NCBI GenBank assembly: GCA_013152545.1
Contig: JAADGF010000105.1
Span: 153,950 to 217,949 of the forward strand
Reading direction: 5' to 3'
From: Gammaproteobacteria bacterium
GTDB taxonomy: Bacteria; Pseudomonadota; Gammaproteobacteria; SZUA-152
Length of the DNA stretch: 64,000 nucleotides
Part shown: positions 37,687 through 47,409 of the stretch, piece by piece
How positions within the stretch are numbered: position 1 is the first letter of the stretch
Layout of the letters: each line of letters starts with the position of its first letter
Position numbers and translations under genes: made by a program
Notes under the pieces: model-generated
The model's input: only the letters and a program-made list of their open reading frames with translations
What the model was told of the DNA's origin: nothing
Databases searched by the model: none

Positions 37687-39132
37687 ATGCCAACAAAGAA
37701 AGGATGCATATTAATTGTTGATGATGATATCGCCAGTTGCAGGACTTTGCAGCTACATTTACGTACCGAAGGCTACGACGTCACCATCGCTCACAGCGTT
37801 GACCAAGGTCTGGCTGCCGCTCACCGCCAATGCCCTGAGTTGGTTATCCTGGACATTCGAATGCCAGGCAAATCCGGCCTGGAAGGCTTGCCTGAGTTTA
37901 AACAAACCTTTCCCCATATTCATGTCATCATGATTACCGCCTTCCATGACATGGATAGCACTATCGAAGCTATGCAGCACGGCGCCGAAGATTATATACA
38001 CAAGCCTATCGACATTGATGAACTTGACAACACGACCGCACGCATTTTCTCTGCCGATGGACAAACCATTGTCGAAACCCGTCACGAAGACAAAGCATCA
38101 CAACTCAATACCATGGTCGCACGCAGCCACGCCATGAAAGAAATTTTCAAAACTATCGGTTTGGTGGCTAACAGCCCAGTGACGGTACTAATCACTGGAG
38201 AAAGTGGCACGGGCAAAGAACTCGTTGCTCACGCGATCCACCGCACCAGTAACAATGCCCGCGGCCCATTCGTCGCGGTTAATTGCGCCGCCTTAGTGGA
38301 GACGCTTTTAGAATCTGACATGTTCGGGCATGAAAAAGGCGCTTTTACCGGAGCGGTGAGCAAACAACCGGGCAAGTTCGCCTTGGCAGAAAACGGCGCT
38401 ATCTTTCTGGATGAAATTGGTGAGCTGTCACCCGTCATGCAAGCAAAACTATTACGAGTCCTTCAGGAAAAAGAATTCACCCCCATCGGTGCCAAAATGC
38501 CACAACACAGTAATGCGCGAGTCATCGCGGCAACCAATGTGGATCTTGCCGCCCAGGTGAGAAAAGGTCTGTTCCGCGAAGACCTCTACTACCGGCTATG
38601 CGTGGTCACCATACACTTACCACCCTTGCGTGAACGCCGGGAGGATATCGCCGATCTAGTACATACATTGTTGGCACGTATTAATCGCCAAATGAACCGC
38701 AAAGTCACACAACTTTCATCTGATGTCATCTCCTGTCTGGAGAAATACGATTGGCCAGGAAACGTACGCGAATTGGCAAATGCCTTAGAGAAAGCCGTCG
38801 CTCTGTGCCCTGGCAACGTGATTACTCAAAACCTCATTGGTAATATTTGCGACACGACAACCCCGACCAGTGACGTTGAACAAATACCACTGACTGAATG
38901 GAGTCTGGAGGATATCAAAAAAGCCCATGTGCTGCGTGTTCTGAAAACTACCCATTGGCATAAGGGACATACGTGCGAGATTCTCGGTGTCTCCCGCCCA
39001 CGACTACGGCGCATGATTAAACACTTCGGGTTGATACCACCTGAAGGAATACAAACAGATTTAGAAGACGACAATGATCAAGTTGAAAACAGCAGCAACA
39101 AAAACAGCGGCTTAGGGTTGGTAAAGAAATAA
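37687..39132 (+). CDS. NtrC-family sigma-54-dependent response regulator
   Basis: A 481-aa regulator. Receiver domain 1-120 with Asp56 as phosphoacceptor (LVILDIRMPGKSG) and VDDD at 11-14. AAA+ domain with Walker A GESGTGKE (171-178), the sigma-54-contacting GAFTGA (218-223), Walker B AIFLDEIGEL and the R-finger region. The C-terminal Fis-type helix-turn-helix is HVLRVLKTTHWHKGHTCEIL then GVSRPRLRRMIKHFG. ATG 37687 has GGAG upstream; an in-frame ATG at 37675 is possible. It presumably binds the palindromes at 24650-24778 and turns on both arms of the locus. Confidence 0.9.
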   Translation: MPTKKGCILIVDDDIASCRTLQLHLRTEGYDVTIAHSVDQGLAAAHRQCPELVILDIRMPGKSGLEGLPEFKQTFPHIHVIMITAFHDMDSTIEAMQHGAEDYIHKPIDIDELDNTTARIFSADGQTIVETRHEDKASQLNTMVARSHAMKEIFKTIGLVANSPVTVLITGESGTGKELVAHAIHRTSNNARGPFVAVNCAALVETLLESDMFGHEKGAFTGAVSKQPGKFALAENGAIFLDEIGELSPVMQAKLLRVLQEKEFTPIGAKMPQHSNARVIAATNVDLAAQVRKGLFREDLYYRLCVVTIHLPPLRERREDIADLVHTLLARINRQMNRKVTQLSSDVISCLEKYDWPGNVRELANALEKAVALCPGNVITQNLIGNICDTTTPTSDVEQIPLTEWSLEDIKKAHVLRVLKTTHWHKGHTCEILGVSRPRLRRMIKHFGLIPPEGIQTDLEDDNDQVENSSNKNSGLGLVKK

Positions 39133-39296
39133 GTTGAACAAATTGCACCGGATATCGTTTCATCTTCAAGGCGCGAAAATGAGCGCATGACGCAAGGATA
39201 GACAAACAAAATGTTCAAGTTAGTTCTTTACCGATCCGAAGGAAGGTGCGCATTGTTAAGAACAAACCGGGATGCCCCACCATCAGGAACGAATTT

Positions 39297-40298
39297 ATGA
39301 CGCAGCAAACAGGCATAAAACCTCAACTGATTGACCCTTTTGGTAGAAAAATTGAGTACCTGCGGTTATCGGTCACCGACAAGTGTAATCTGCGTTGTTT
39401 TTATTGCCTTCCAAAAGGGTTTAATGACTTTAGCTGCACATCCGAACAGCTCACTGAAGACGAAATAGTGCGCGTGGTAGCAGTCTTTGCAGAATTAGGT
39501 ATCCAACGCGTACGCCTCACGGGGGGTGAACCACTCGTGTATAAAAACCTAAGTGAACTGGCAATGCGTCTTTCCAACCTGCCGGGATTAGACGATTTAT
39601 CCCTCAGCACCAACGCAAGTTTACTCAAACAAAAAGCAACAGCACTGAAACAATCAGGAATAACACGCATAAACGTCAGCCTAGATACATTGCACCCTAA
39701 ACGCTTTACTAATATGAATGGCGGTCAACTGTCAGATACCCTTGATGGCTTGATTGCCGCAAAAAAGGCCGGCTTTGCGCCCATCAAGATCAATATGGTG
39801 GTTATGAAAGGCATCAATGATGATGAAGTTGAAAACATGGTGGAATTTTGCCTTGAGCACGGTTTCACTTTGCGTTTTATTGAGACAATGCCAATGAGTA
39901 CAGCCGGGCGCAACGTCAGTGAACACTACATTGATCTTCACGACGTGGAAACACGTTTACAACAAAGATTTGAACTCATACCAAGCACCATGCCCGGCGG
40001 CGGACCCGCACGTTATGTAAAGGTCAACAGCACCGATCTGCGCATCGGTTTCATTACCCCAATATCACAACACTTCTGTGAAACCTGCAATCGTGTACGC
40101 CTGACATCGACGGGCACCCTCTACCTATGCCTAGGGCATGATCACAAAGTCGAACTCAGAGCATTACTGCGTAGCGGAATCGATAACGAAGCACTAAAAC
40201 AGCACCTTATTAATGCACTTGCATTAAAACCGGAATGTCATAATTTCGGGGGAAATTCAAACCATGTGGTGCATTTCATGGCAAAACTTGGTGGGTAG
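39297..40298 (+). CDS. moaA: GTP 3',8-cyclase (molybdenum cofactor biosynthesis)
   Basis: A 333-aa radical SAM enzyme with N-terminal cluster Cys30-x3-Cys34-x2-Cys37 (DKCNLRCFYC), RLTGGEPLVYK, and the C-terminal cluster region FCETCNRVRLTSTGTLYLCL. The typical GG C-terminus (KLGG) is present. It converts GTP to 3',8-cyclo-GTP, the first step to molybdopterin. No other moa/moe gene is in the window. ATG 39297 fits the family N-terminus (LIDPFGRKIEYLRLSVTDKC). It is 164 bp after the regulator and could be read-through or separate. Confidence 0.92.
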   Translation: MTQQTGIKPQLIDPFGRKIEYLRLSVTDKCNLRCFYCLPKGFNDFSCTSEQLTEDEIVRVVAVFAELGIQRVRLTGGEPLVYKNLSELAMRLSNLPGLDDLSLSTNASLLKQKATALKQSGITRINVSLDTLHPKRFTNMNGGQLSDTLDGLIAAKKAGFAPIKINMVVMKGINDDEVENMVEFCLEHGFTLRFIETMPMSTAGRNVSEHYIDLHDVETRLQQRFELIPSTMPGGGPARYVKVNSTDLRIGFITPISQHFCETCNRVRLTSTGTLYLCLGHDHKVELRALLRSGIDNEALKQHLINALALKPECHNFGGNSNHVVHFMAKLGG

Positions 40299-40561
40299 TC
40301 TTTAATTTGCCTAATAACGGCCTCAAAGAGAATTGACGGCTAAAGTAAAATTAACAACCAGAAAAACAAACGAATACCAAAGCTTTCGCGTCGTAAAAAG
40401 GATATTTGTACTATTTTATTTATAGCTAGATTAAACGCAATGCGCTGAAAAATGGCAAAAACCGCTCCTATCCGGGATGCTGTTACCGCTTCACTCCTCG
40501 CCCAAGAGATCCCGAGGCAGCACACAAAATGATCTTACTAGTGAGATGCTGTAACAACATA

Positions 40562-40576
40562 TGACAATATTTGTCA
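40562..40576. promoter_or_regulatory. TGACAA-TAT-TTGTCA inverted repeat, possible PilR-type site
   Basis: A perfect 6-3-6 inverted repeat. Further GACA/TGTC motifs follow within 35 bp. In Pseudomonas aeruginosa PilR binds TGTC-containing sites upstream of the sigma-54 pilA promoter, so this may be the activator region, though it lies about 320 bp from the -24 box. Confidence 0.4.
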
Positions 40577-40896
40577 CTTTTATGACCGATAATGACAATT
40601 TCGGCAAATTTCAGACTCGATTAAAACGATATTTTAGTTTGCATTTTATAAGCCAGCGAACGATAACAATAATCAAACGCACCGGAATCACAAAATTAGC
40701 GACACCCATATCGCTTTAAAATCTGTTAAAACAATGGATTACAAAATATAAAAAAATGATTTCTACGATCAACTAAATGCTTATTTGATCGTAACACGTT
40801 GATTTAAAATAAGTCTCAAGTTATTGGTATGTTGTCAATATTAAAAATAGTAACTTAACAACGTAATATTAGCGCATCAAACCATGAAACACCGCA

Positions 40897-40914
40897 TTGG
40901 CACAGAACATGCTT
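40897..40914 (+). promoter_or_regulatory. Sigma-54 promoter of pilA
   Basis: TTGGCACAGAACATGCTT matches the -24/-12 consensus (TTGGCAC, N5, TTGC) with one mismatch and correct spacing. Position and gene fit the RpoN/PilR control known for pilA. Confidence 0.8.
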
Positions 40915-41053
40915 AAATATAAGTTGCAGGCAAAATTCCCAGTTTCCCTTCTTTTAGGTGGCATCTAGTGGAAGAAGACTGTTTTTATAACCCTGCGGGG
41001 AATTAACCAGCAGATTTTCAGTACTAAGTAAATTAATATTTCGGAGGCTTCAC

Positions 41054-41491
41054 ATGAACAAAGCACAGCAGGGTTTTACCCTCATCGAACTCATGATCGT
41101 TGTTGCAATTATCGGCATTTTGGCCGCGATTGCGATTCCTGCGTATCAAGATTACACGACACGCGCCAAAATATCTGAAGTTATGATCATTGGATCAGCA
41201 GCCAAAACCACGACATCAGAATATTTCCTATCCACAAACCGTATGCCTGCAAATACCAGACAAGCGGGAATCAATACGAACGCAGCGCAAAGCCAGTACC
41301 TCACAAGCATTGCATTTGCGACAAACGGCACAGGCGCCACCCTCACGTATACATTGGACAGCACCGAACTTTCCATTGGAGGCACAGATCAAACAATTGT
41401 TTTTCAAGGCTCTGGAAACGTCAATGGCGTACAATGGACATGTGACACAGGCAGCATAGACCCTAAATACTTACCTGCCAATTGCCGATAA
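41054..41491 (+). CDS. pilA: Major type IV pilin
   Basis: A 145-aa prepilin. The short leader MNKAQQG ends at the PilD cleavage site before [20 protein letters not shown], with Glu5 of the mature protein present. The C-terminus carries a disulfide loop between WTC and NCR at the very end. It is preceded by GGAGG and a sigma-54 promoter and followed by a terminator-like hairpin. It assembles into the pilus fibre through the inner membrane. The next gene downstream encodes a membrane glycosyltransferase-like protein, hinting that this pilin may be glycosylated. Confidence 0.95.
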   Translation: MNKAQQGFTLIELMIVVAIIGILAAIAIPAYQDYTTRAKISEVMIIGSAAKTTTSEYFLSTNRMPANTRQAGINTNAAQSQYLTSIAFATNGTGATLTYTLDSTELSIGGTDQTIVFQGSGNVNGVQWTCDTGSIDPKYLPANCR

Positions 41492-41520
41492 TAAACCGAA
41501 CCTCAATATAAACATTAAGG

Positions 41521-41551
41521 AGGAGCCTTTTGATGCTACCAGAAGGCTCCT
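41521..41551 (+). terminator. Hairpin downstream of pilA
   Basis: Arms AGGAGCCTT and AAGGCTCCT pair perfectly around a 13-nt loop, 30 bp after the pilA stop. There is no long T-tract, so it may be a partial terminator or mRNA stabiliser. Confidence 0.6.
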
Positions 41552-41673
41552 TAGTTAAGTTAAAATCACGTACACCAAAAACCACTGGTTATTGCTAATA
41601 GCTCCACAAGTTACTTAAGGTAGAGCAATAAATAATCCAGCCACGCCCACCACGAATACATAATAGATGTAAC

Positions 41674-43599
41674 GTGCCTTTCAATTCAACACAAAATATC
41701 ACCCCGATAATAGCACTGACTTTGAGTCTGTCCGTGCTATTTTGCCTGTTAATATATTGGCCAGGCCTTAACGGTAGCTTTCTAGTTGACGATATCAACA
41801 ATCTCCAAGTATTGAATAATTATGGCGGTGTTACTGATTTGGTAACATTTTCACACTTTGTATTTGGCAATCATTCTGGCCCACTGGGAAGACCTGTCTC
41901 AATGGCTTCCTTTTTAATTAATGACCAGTATTGGCCAGGCAATCCTTGGTTTTATAAATACACTAATTTACTCATTCATATAATCATTGGCTTAGTGCTG
42001 TTTATATTGGTTAGCAGAACACTCAAAATCAGCCAATATTCAGAAAAAAACAGTCAAACAGTCGCACTCTTTGTCAGTGCGATCTGGTTAGTCCATCCAC
42101 TGAACATTTCAACAACCCTGTACGTTATCCAACGTATGACGCAATTAATGATGTTGTTTTCTGTATTATCGTTGTTGTGTTTTGTTATTGGACGCTCATT
42201 TGTCGATAAAAATCCAAAGCAATCTTTACTCATCATGAGCACAGGCGTCATTATTTTCGGCGCATTATCGATATTAAGCAAAGAAAATGGTGTGCTTGTA
42301 TTTTTATATATTATCGTTATCGAATTCACTCTGTTTCATAAACTCAAAAGACCGCTGTGGTACAAAGTCTGGATAACTGGATTTATAATTACTCCTATAA
42401 CGGTACTGGCGGGTTATTTTCTATTTAAATGGCCATCTATTCTCAACGCCTATCAATTTCGAGACTTTAACATGATCGAAAGATTATTGACCGAGGCCAG
42501 AATTCTTTGTGAATACCTTTATTTAATTATAATTCCCCAAATAGGTGGCACCGGCCTCATCCATGATGATGTTGTTATATCAACGAACTTATTTTCCCCG
42601 ATAACAACGTTGCTTTCAATCGTTACCCTTTTCGGTCTGCTGTTTTTTGCCATTAAACTCAGAAAACAACACCCAATTTTCACTTTTGGTGTGCTATGGT
42701 TCTTCGTAGGGCATGCATTAGAATCCACATTTATTGCCCTTGAACTCTATTTTGAGCACCGCAATTATATGCCGATGGTTGGCCCACTTTTAGCCTTATC
42801 ATACTATGCTTGCAGATTAGGAGAGAAATACAATAAGCAAATATTGAAAAAAAGTGCATTATCAATACCCGCATTATTTTTCATAATATCTGCCTTGCTA
42901 ACTTATCAGTCTACAAATGTTTGGGCAAACCCCTTCCATTTATATGCGATATGGGCTGCCGAACACCCGCACTCATTGAGAGCACAAAGAATGCAGGCTC
43001 AATCACTCATGATTCAAGGTAAACATGACGTAGCGATTGATCTTTTGAAAGCCACTTTCAACCAACATCCCCACGATATAAGTTTACCTTTAGCCGCATT
43101 AAATGCCGCATGCCAAAAACAAACCCCTCCACCTTATTCACCACTGGAGATAATAGGCTTCTCGGCAAATGCCAAATACACTGGCGGATTAGTTGCAATC
43201 GTTAAAAACTTCATTACATTGAATACCAATAGGTCATGCCCTGGGGTTACGAAAGCCGATATGCATAACATTTTAACTGCGGTTGAATCTGTGCATGGAC
43301 TGCGTGGCAATGCCATGGCTGAACTACTCCTTATGCATTCTGATATCTATATACTAGACAAACAACTATCGCCAGCGATAGAAATATTAGACAAAGCCTT
43401 ATTGTATCAAAACGCTCCCGTGATCCCAGCGCGGCAAGCCCGGCTATTAGCCTCAGCCGGACTTTACGACGAAGCGCTACGCTATATTGCCATTGCAAAA
43501 AAATCAGAACACGAACAAAGCCCAGCGTTACCATCACAAATGCATATATTAAATGATCTTGAGGCAAACATCATTGCGCGAGCAAAGGATAATTTATAA
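41674..43599 (+). CDS. GT-C-like membrane glycosyltransferase with C-terminal TPRs
   Basis: A 641-aa protein with about ten transmembrane helices over residues 1-420 and an acidic pair in the first periplasmic loop (FLVDDINNLQ), as in GT-C oligosaccharyl or polyprenyl-linked sugar transferases. The C-terminal about 215 residues are TPR-like (LRAQRMQAQSLMIQGKHDVAIDLLKATF, then LPSQMHILNDLEANI). The layout resembles TMTC-type O-mannosyltransferases. Position right behind pilA recalls the TfpO/TfpW pilin glycosyltransferases. Start is GTG 41674. It overlaps the next gene by one base (TAATG), so the two are coupled. Confidence 0.65.
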   Translation: MPFNSTQNITPIIALTLSLSVLFCLLIYWPGLNGSFLVDDINNLQVLNNYGGVTDLVTFSHFVFGNHSGPLGRPVSMASFLINDQYWPGNPWFYKYTNLLIHIIIGLVLFILVSRTLKISQYSEKNSQTVALFVSAIWLVHPLNISTTLYVIQRMTQLMMLFSVLSLLCFVIGRSFVDKNPKQSLLIMSTGVIIFGALSILSKENGVLVFLYIIVIEFTLFHKLKRPLWYKVWITGFIITPITVLAGYFLFKWPSILNAYQFRDFNMIERLLTEARILCEYLYLIIIPQIGGTGLIHDDVVISTNLFSPITTLLSIVTLFGLLFFAIKLRKQHPIFTFGVLWFFVGHALESTFIALELYFEHRNYMPMVGPLLALSYYACRLGEKYNKQILKKSALSIPALFFIISALLTYQSTNVWANPFHLYAIWAAEHPHSLRAQRMQAQSLMIQGKHDVAIDLLKATFNQHPHDISLPLAALNAACQKQTPPPYSPLEIIGFSANAKYTGGLVAIVKNFITLNTNRSCPGVTKADMHNILTAVESVHGLRGNAMAELLLMHSDIYILDKQLSPAIEILDKALLYQNAPVIPARQARLLASAGLYDEALRYIAIAKKSEHEQSPALPSQMHILNDLEANIIARAKDNL

Positions 43600-44474
43600 T
43601 GCAGGAAAACAATTATAACGATTTGACAATCATCATTCCTGCAAAAAACGAAGCAGTTTCACTGCTTCGCTTGCTCCCGACACTCACTAACAATTTTCCC
43701 AAAGCACAAATTATTGTCGTAAACGATGGCTCTACCGATGACACCAAAAATATCTGTGAGCAATTCAATGTCTCTATCATCAATAACCCCTACAGCAAAG
43801 GCAATGGTGCCGCTATAAAATCGGGTGTTCGTGCTGCGAAAAACAAATTTTTAGTCTGTATGGACGCAGATGGGCAACACAAGCCCGATGATATACCGAA
43901 ATTAATGTCTAAATTACACGAAGGTTATGACATGGTTGTGGGTGCTCGAACCTATTCGTCTCAAGCAAGCTTCAGCAGAGCCACAGGTAACGCTATTTAT
44001 AACTACTTGGCCAGTTGGATGGTAAAACACCGTATATTAGATCTTACCTCAGGTTTTAGGGCTGTCCGTGCCAATAAGTTTAAAGATTTTCTCAGCATTT
44101 TACCCAATGGATTTTCTTATCCCACCACAATAACAATGGCATTTTTTCGTAGTGGATTTTCCGTTGGCTATGTCCCCATTACGGCTCAAAAAAGAGAGGG
44201 TAAAAGTCATATCAATATTCTTAAAGATGGGGTTCGTTTCCTTCTGGTTATTTTTAAAATTGGTGCATTATACTCACCACTGCGAATTTTTTTTAGAGCA
44301 AGTCTGTTTTTTTTCTTAATAGGGTTTGGGTATTATTTATACACATATTCCACAACAGGACATTTTACCAACATGAGTGCATTGTTATTCATTACAAGCA
44401 TTCTAACCTTTCTCATTGGGCTCGTGTCAGAACAAATCACTATGTTGCTCTATCAAAAAAATGATCAAAAATGA
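43599..44474 (+). CDS. GT2 glycosyltransferase (polyprenyl-phosphate sugar transferase-like)
   Basis: A 291-aa enzyme. GT-A domain with LTIIIPAKNEAVSL, VVNDGSTDDT and the metal-binding CMDADGQHKP, as in dolichol/polyprenyl-phosphate mannosyl- or glucosyltransferases. Two C-terminal transmembrane helices (about 225-285) anchor it. It would make the lipid-linked sugar donor used by the preceding GT-C-like protein. It overlaps the next gene by 4 bp (ATGA). Confidence 0.85.
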   Translation: MQENNYNDLTIIIPAKNEAVSLLRLLPTLTNNFPKAQIIVVNDGSTDDTKNICEQFNVSIINNPYSKGNGAAIKSGVRAAKNKFLVCMDADGQHKPDDIPKLMSKLHEGYDMVVGARTYSSQASFSRATGNAIYNYLASWMVKHRILDLTSGFRAVRANKFKDFLSILPNGFSYPTTITMAFFRSGFSVGYVPITAQKREGKSHINILKDGVRFLLVIFKIGALYSPLRIFFRASLFFFLIGFGYYLYTYSTTGHFTNMSALLFITSILTFLIGLVSEQITMLLYQKNDQK

Positions 44475-45535
44475 ATATACTCATTGATATAGGACATCCC
44501 GCTCATGTTCATTTTTTCCGGACTCCAATTGCAAAGCTTAAAGAACACGGCCATAATATTATTGTCACTAGCCGCATTAAAGAGTTCGCGCTGGAATTAC
44601 TCGATGAAATGGGGATAGAACATTACCCTCTTTCTCAAATGGGTAAAGGTGGCTTGTTTTCGCTCGGAATCGAATTAATCAAACGCAACCTTGCTTTACT
44701 AAAGATAGTAAAAAAACGTAAAATTGATATAATGGTTGCTATAGGCGGCGTAAGCATTTCGCATATTAGCAAACTGACGGGAATACCTTCATTGGTATTC
44801 TACGATACTGAAAATGCGACACTTCAAAATCTCATCACATACCCTTTTGCATCACGTGTCATCGTACCAAATTGTTATAAAGCCTGGTTACCAAAACACC
44901 GTCATATGCGTTACAACGGTTACCATGAATTATCCTACTTACATCCTAATTATTTTTCACCCGACAAGCAAATTGCAATTAATAATGGTTTAGCCGAGCA
45001 AGGGGACACATTCTTTATTCGCCTCGTTTCCTGGCAAGCCAGTCACGACATTGGAGAGAAAGGCTGGCATCACGAACTGTTAGAAAAAGTCGTCGAAAAA
45101 CTAAATACAGTTGGCAACGTTATTATATCGTCTGAATCACCATTAACAGCAAGCCTCTCAAAATATGCTTATAGCGGAAAATTATCCGCAGTACACCATG
45201 TACTAGCCTATAGTCGAGCTTACATAGGCGAAAGTGCAACGATGGCATCCGAATGCGCGGTATTAGGTGTGCCCGCGATATATGCAGCTGAAATTGGAAG
45301 AGGCTATACCGACGAACAAGAAGAAGGGTATGGACTTGTCAAAAACTTAAAACACATTAATTGGAAGGCACTAAACCACCTTATCGAGGAAATATTAGTC
45401 CAGCCCGAAACAGTCTGGCGCACAGCACACCAAAAACTTTTAGATAATACGATAGATGTTGCAGAATTTGTCGTAACATGCATTCAGTCATACCCAGATA
45501 AACCGACGAATTATCGTCACCAACTGCATTATTAA
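44471..45535 (+). CDS. DUF354 family protein (glycosyltransferase-like)
   Basis: A 354-aa protein with the DUF354 N-terminus MNILIDIGHPAHVHFFRTPI and a GT-B-like pattern (MVAIGGVSISHISKLTGIPSLVFYDTE; AYIGESATMASECAVLGVPAIYA). The family is common in archaeal and bacterial surface-sugar loci and is thought to bind nucleotide sugars; no reaction is proven. It is tightly coupled to its neighbours on both sides. Confidence 0.75.
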   Translation: MNILIDIGHPAHVHFFRTPIAKLKEHGHNIIVTSRIKEFALELLDEMGIEHYPLSQMGKGGLFSLGIELIKRNLALLKIVKKRKIDIMVAIGGVSISHISKLTGIPSLVFYDTENATLQNLITYPFASRVIVPNCYKAWLPKHRHMRYNGYHELSYLHPNYFSPDKQIAINNGLAEQGDTFFIRLVSWQASHDIGEKGWHHELLEKVVEKLNTVGNVIISSESPLTASLSKYAYSGKLSAVHHVLAYSRAYIGESATMASECAVLGVPAIYAAEIGRGYTDEQEEGYGLVKNLKHINWKALNHLIEEILVQPETVWRTAHQKLLDNTIDVAEFVVTCIQSYPDKPTNYRHQLHY

Positions 45536-45537
45536 TT

Positions 45538-47409
45538 ATGTGCGGCATAGCAGGTTGGTTTTCCAAAAACACCTCGGACTGTCATGAACTTGATGCGTTA
45601 AAAAGAATGATTAGCGCCATAAGGCACCGAGGACCTGATGAGCAAGGTATCAAAATTTTACCGCATGTTTTTTTTGGCCATGTACGTTTATCGATTATTG
45701 ACCTGAAAAATGGTCAACAGCCAATGACCAGCCATGACGGAAAATATTGCATCATATTCAATGGAGAAATTTATAACTATAAAGAATTGCGCAATAAATT
45801 GCTAAAATCAGGCCATAAATTTATTAGCCACTGCGACACCGAAGTCATCATGGAAATTTATCGAAAACATGGTCATGAAGGTTTTTCCAAATTACGTGGT
45901 ATGTATGCTTTTGCCCTTTGGGATAACGAGAACAAAGTCGGCGTACTGGCCCGAGATCCCTTTGGCATAAAACCCTTGTTTATTCAGCTCACAAAAAATA
46001 CCGGCTTGGTATTTGCCTCAGAAGCGAAAGCAATATTGGCAAAAAATAATGCGACTCCGGAAATGGATTTATCGCAGTTACATTTTTTACTAAATTTTCG
46101 CTACCTACCGGGGAATAACTCACTTTTTAGCGGTATTAAACAACTTGACCCAGGATGTGTATTACAATGGTCTGTGGATGGTAAGTTCAATCAATTTACC
46201 ATTAAGATACCAAGCACTGACAGTGGTTCCACCTTAGAGCAACTGGATAATTCAGTAGTGAAACATTTAACAGCCGATGTCGAGGTCGGCTGCTACCTCT
46301 CCGGTGGAATCGATTCTGCAACGATTGTAGCCTTAAGTAAAAAAACACCGAATAACGGACTTCGTACTTTTACAGTTGCTGTGGGAGATGATCCTCAAGA
46401 AGCTGCCAATGCAGCACAAACAGCAAAATACTTTGAGGTAGAAAATCTCCAATCGAAAATTTCATCGAACATTTCAGAAGATCTTCATCAATTGATATGG
46501 CACCTGGAGAAACCAAAAATCAATGCGATACAAAACTGGCAGCTGGCGAAATTTACGTCACAGCATGTAAAAGTAGCATTGTCGGGACTAGGAGGAGACG
46601 AATTATTTCTGGGTTATAACGTGCATAAGATCATGTTATGGGCGAAATCAGTGACCAAATTCACGCCTACACCCTTAACCCGCATAGTAGGTTCAGCATT
46701 TAAGGAATCAATTAAAAAATTAAATAAACTGCGTTGGAGTGAAAGTGAACGAGCAATGGCAATTGCCAACGAATTGGGTAATTGGCCAATTGTATATGGT
46801 TTGATTCGTAATGTGTGGGACAACGCTGAGATGCGTCAATTTATATATGGTGAAAGAATGCTGGATAGCCGCCTCCCGGATGTAGCCGCTTTTTTAGGTG
46901 ACAGTTGGCCCAATCATCCAGACCCTGTTACCAATGTCGCAAAATTTGAATGGCAGCACAAACTGGTAAACGATCTGTTATGGCAGGAAGACCGAGTCAG
47001 CATGGCACACGGCCTAGAAGTCAGAACACCATTGGTGGACGTACAACTATATTCTCATATGCAGAATATTGAACGTGAAACCCTGATGCGCAATGGCCAA
47101 CCAAAGGCCTATATGAAAGCAGCTGTTCGTTCTATTTTACCAAACAATATACTGAATCGCCCCAAAAGCGGTTTTCAAGTCGCATCCTATGATTTTTTTC
47201 ACCAACACCTGAGACAGCTCGCTGACGAGCAACTTAATGAGCAAAAAATAAAAGAAATTGGTCTATTCAATTATAAATTTGTCAAACATGTTTTGCAATT
47301 CCCAGCAACTAGGCGCTTACGTTGGCATTATTTTATATTATATTTCATGTTACTGAGCCACCTCTGGATAGAAGTATTTGAAATTAAATCATGGCAGAAA
47401 CCAAACTAA
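45538..47409 (+). CDS. asnB: Asparagine synthetase-like amidotransferase
   Basis: A 623-aa class II glutamine amidotransferase. Catalytic Cys2 (MCGIAGW), IRHRGPDEQG, and the FNGEIYNY segment form the glutaminase. The synthetase half has the PP-loop YLSGGIDSATI and LSGLGGDELFLGY. In polysaccharide loci such proteins often amidate uronic acids or other carboxylates rather than make asparagine. It starts 2 bp after the DUF354 gene and overlaps the next by 19 bp. Confidence 0.85.
   Translation: MCGIAGWFSKNTSDCHELDALKRMISAIRHRGPDEQGIKILPHVFFGHVRLSIIDLKNGQQPMTSHDGKYCIIFNGEIYNYKELRNKLLKSGHKFISHCDTEVIMEIYRKHGHEGFSKLRGMYAFALWDNENKVGVLARDPFGIKPLFIQLTKNTGLVFASEAKAILAKNNATPEMDLSQLHFLLNFRYLPGNNSLFSGIKQLDPGCVLQWSVDGKFNQFTIKIPSTDSGSTLEQLDNSVVKHLTADVEVGCYLSGGIDSATIVALSKKTPNNGLRTFTVAVGDDPQEAANAAQTAKYFEVENLQSKISSNISEDLHQLIWHLEKPKINAIQNWQLAKFTSQHVKVALSGLGGDELFLGYNVHKIMLWAKSVTKFTPTPLTRIVGSAFKESIKKLNKLRWSESERAMAIANELGNWPIVYGLIRNVWDNAEMRQFIYGERMLDSRLPDVAAFLGDSWPNHPDPVTNVAKFEWQHKLVNDLLWQEDRVSMAHGLEVRTPLVDVQLYSHMQNIERETLMRNGQPKAYMKAAVRSILPNNILNRPKSGFQVASYDFFHQHLRQLADEQLNEQKIKEIGLFNYKFVKHVLQFPATRRLRWHYFILYFMLLSHLWIEVFEIKSWQKPN

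Larger units (their letters stand above)
40299..41053. other. Upstream region of pilA
   Basis: About 755 bp with no credible gene. It holds a TGACAA palindrome at 40562, several TGTC/GACA half-sites around 40560-40600, the sigma-54 promoter at 40897 and a roughly 130-nt leader before pilA, ending in a GGAGG ribosome site. Confidence 0.6.
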
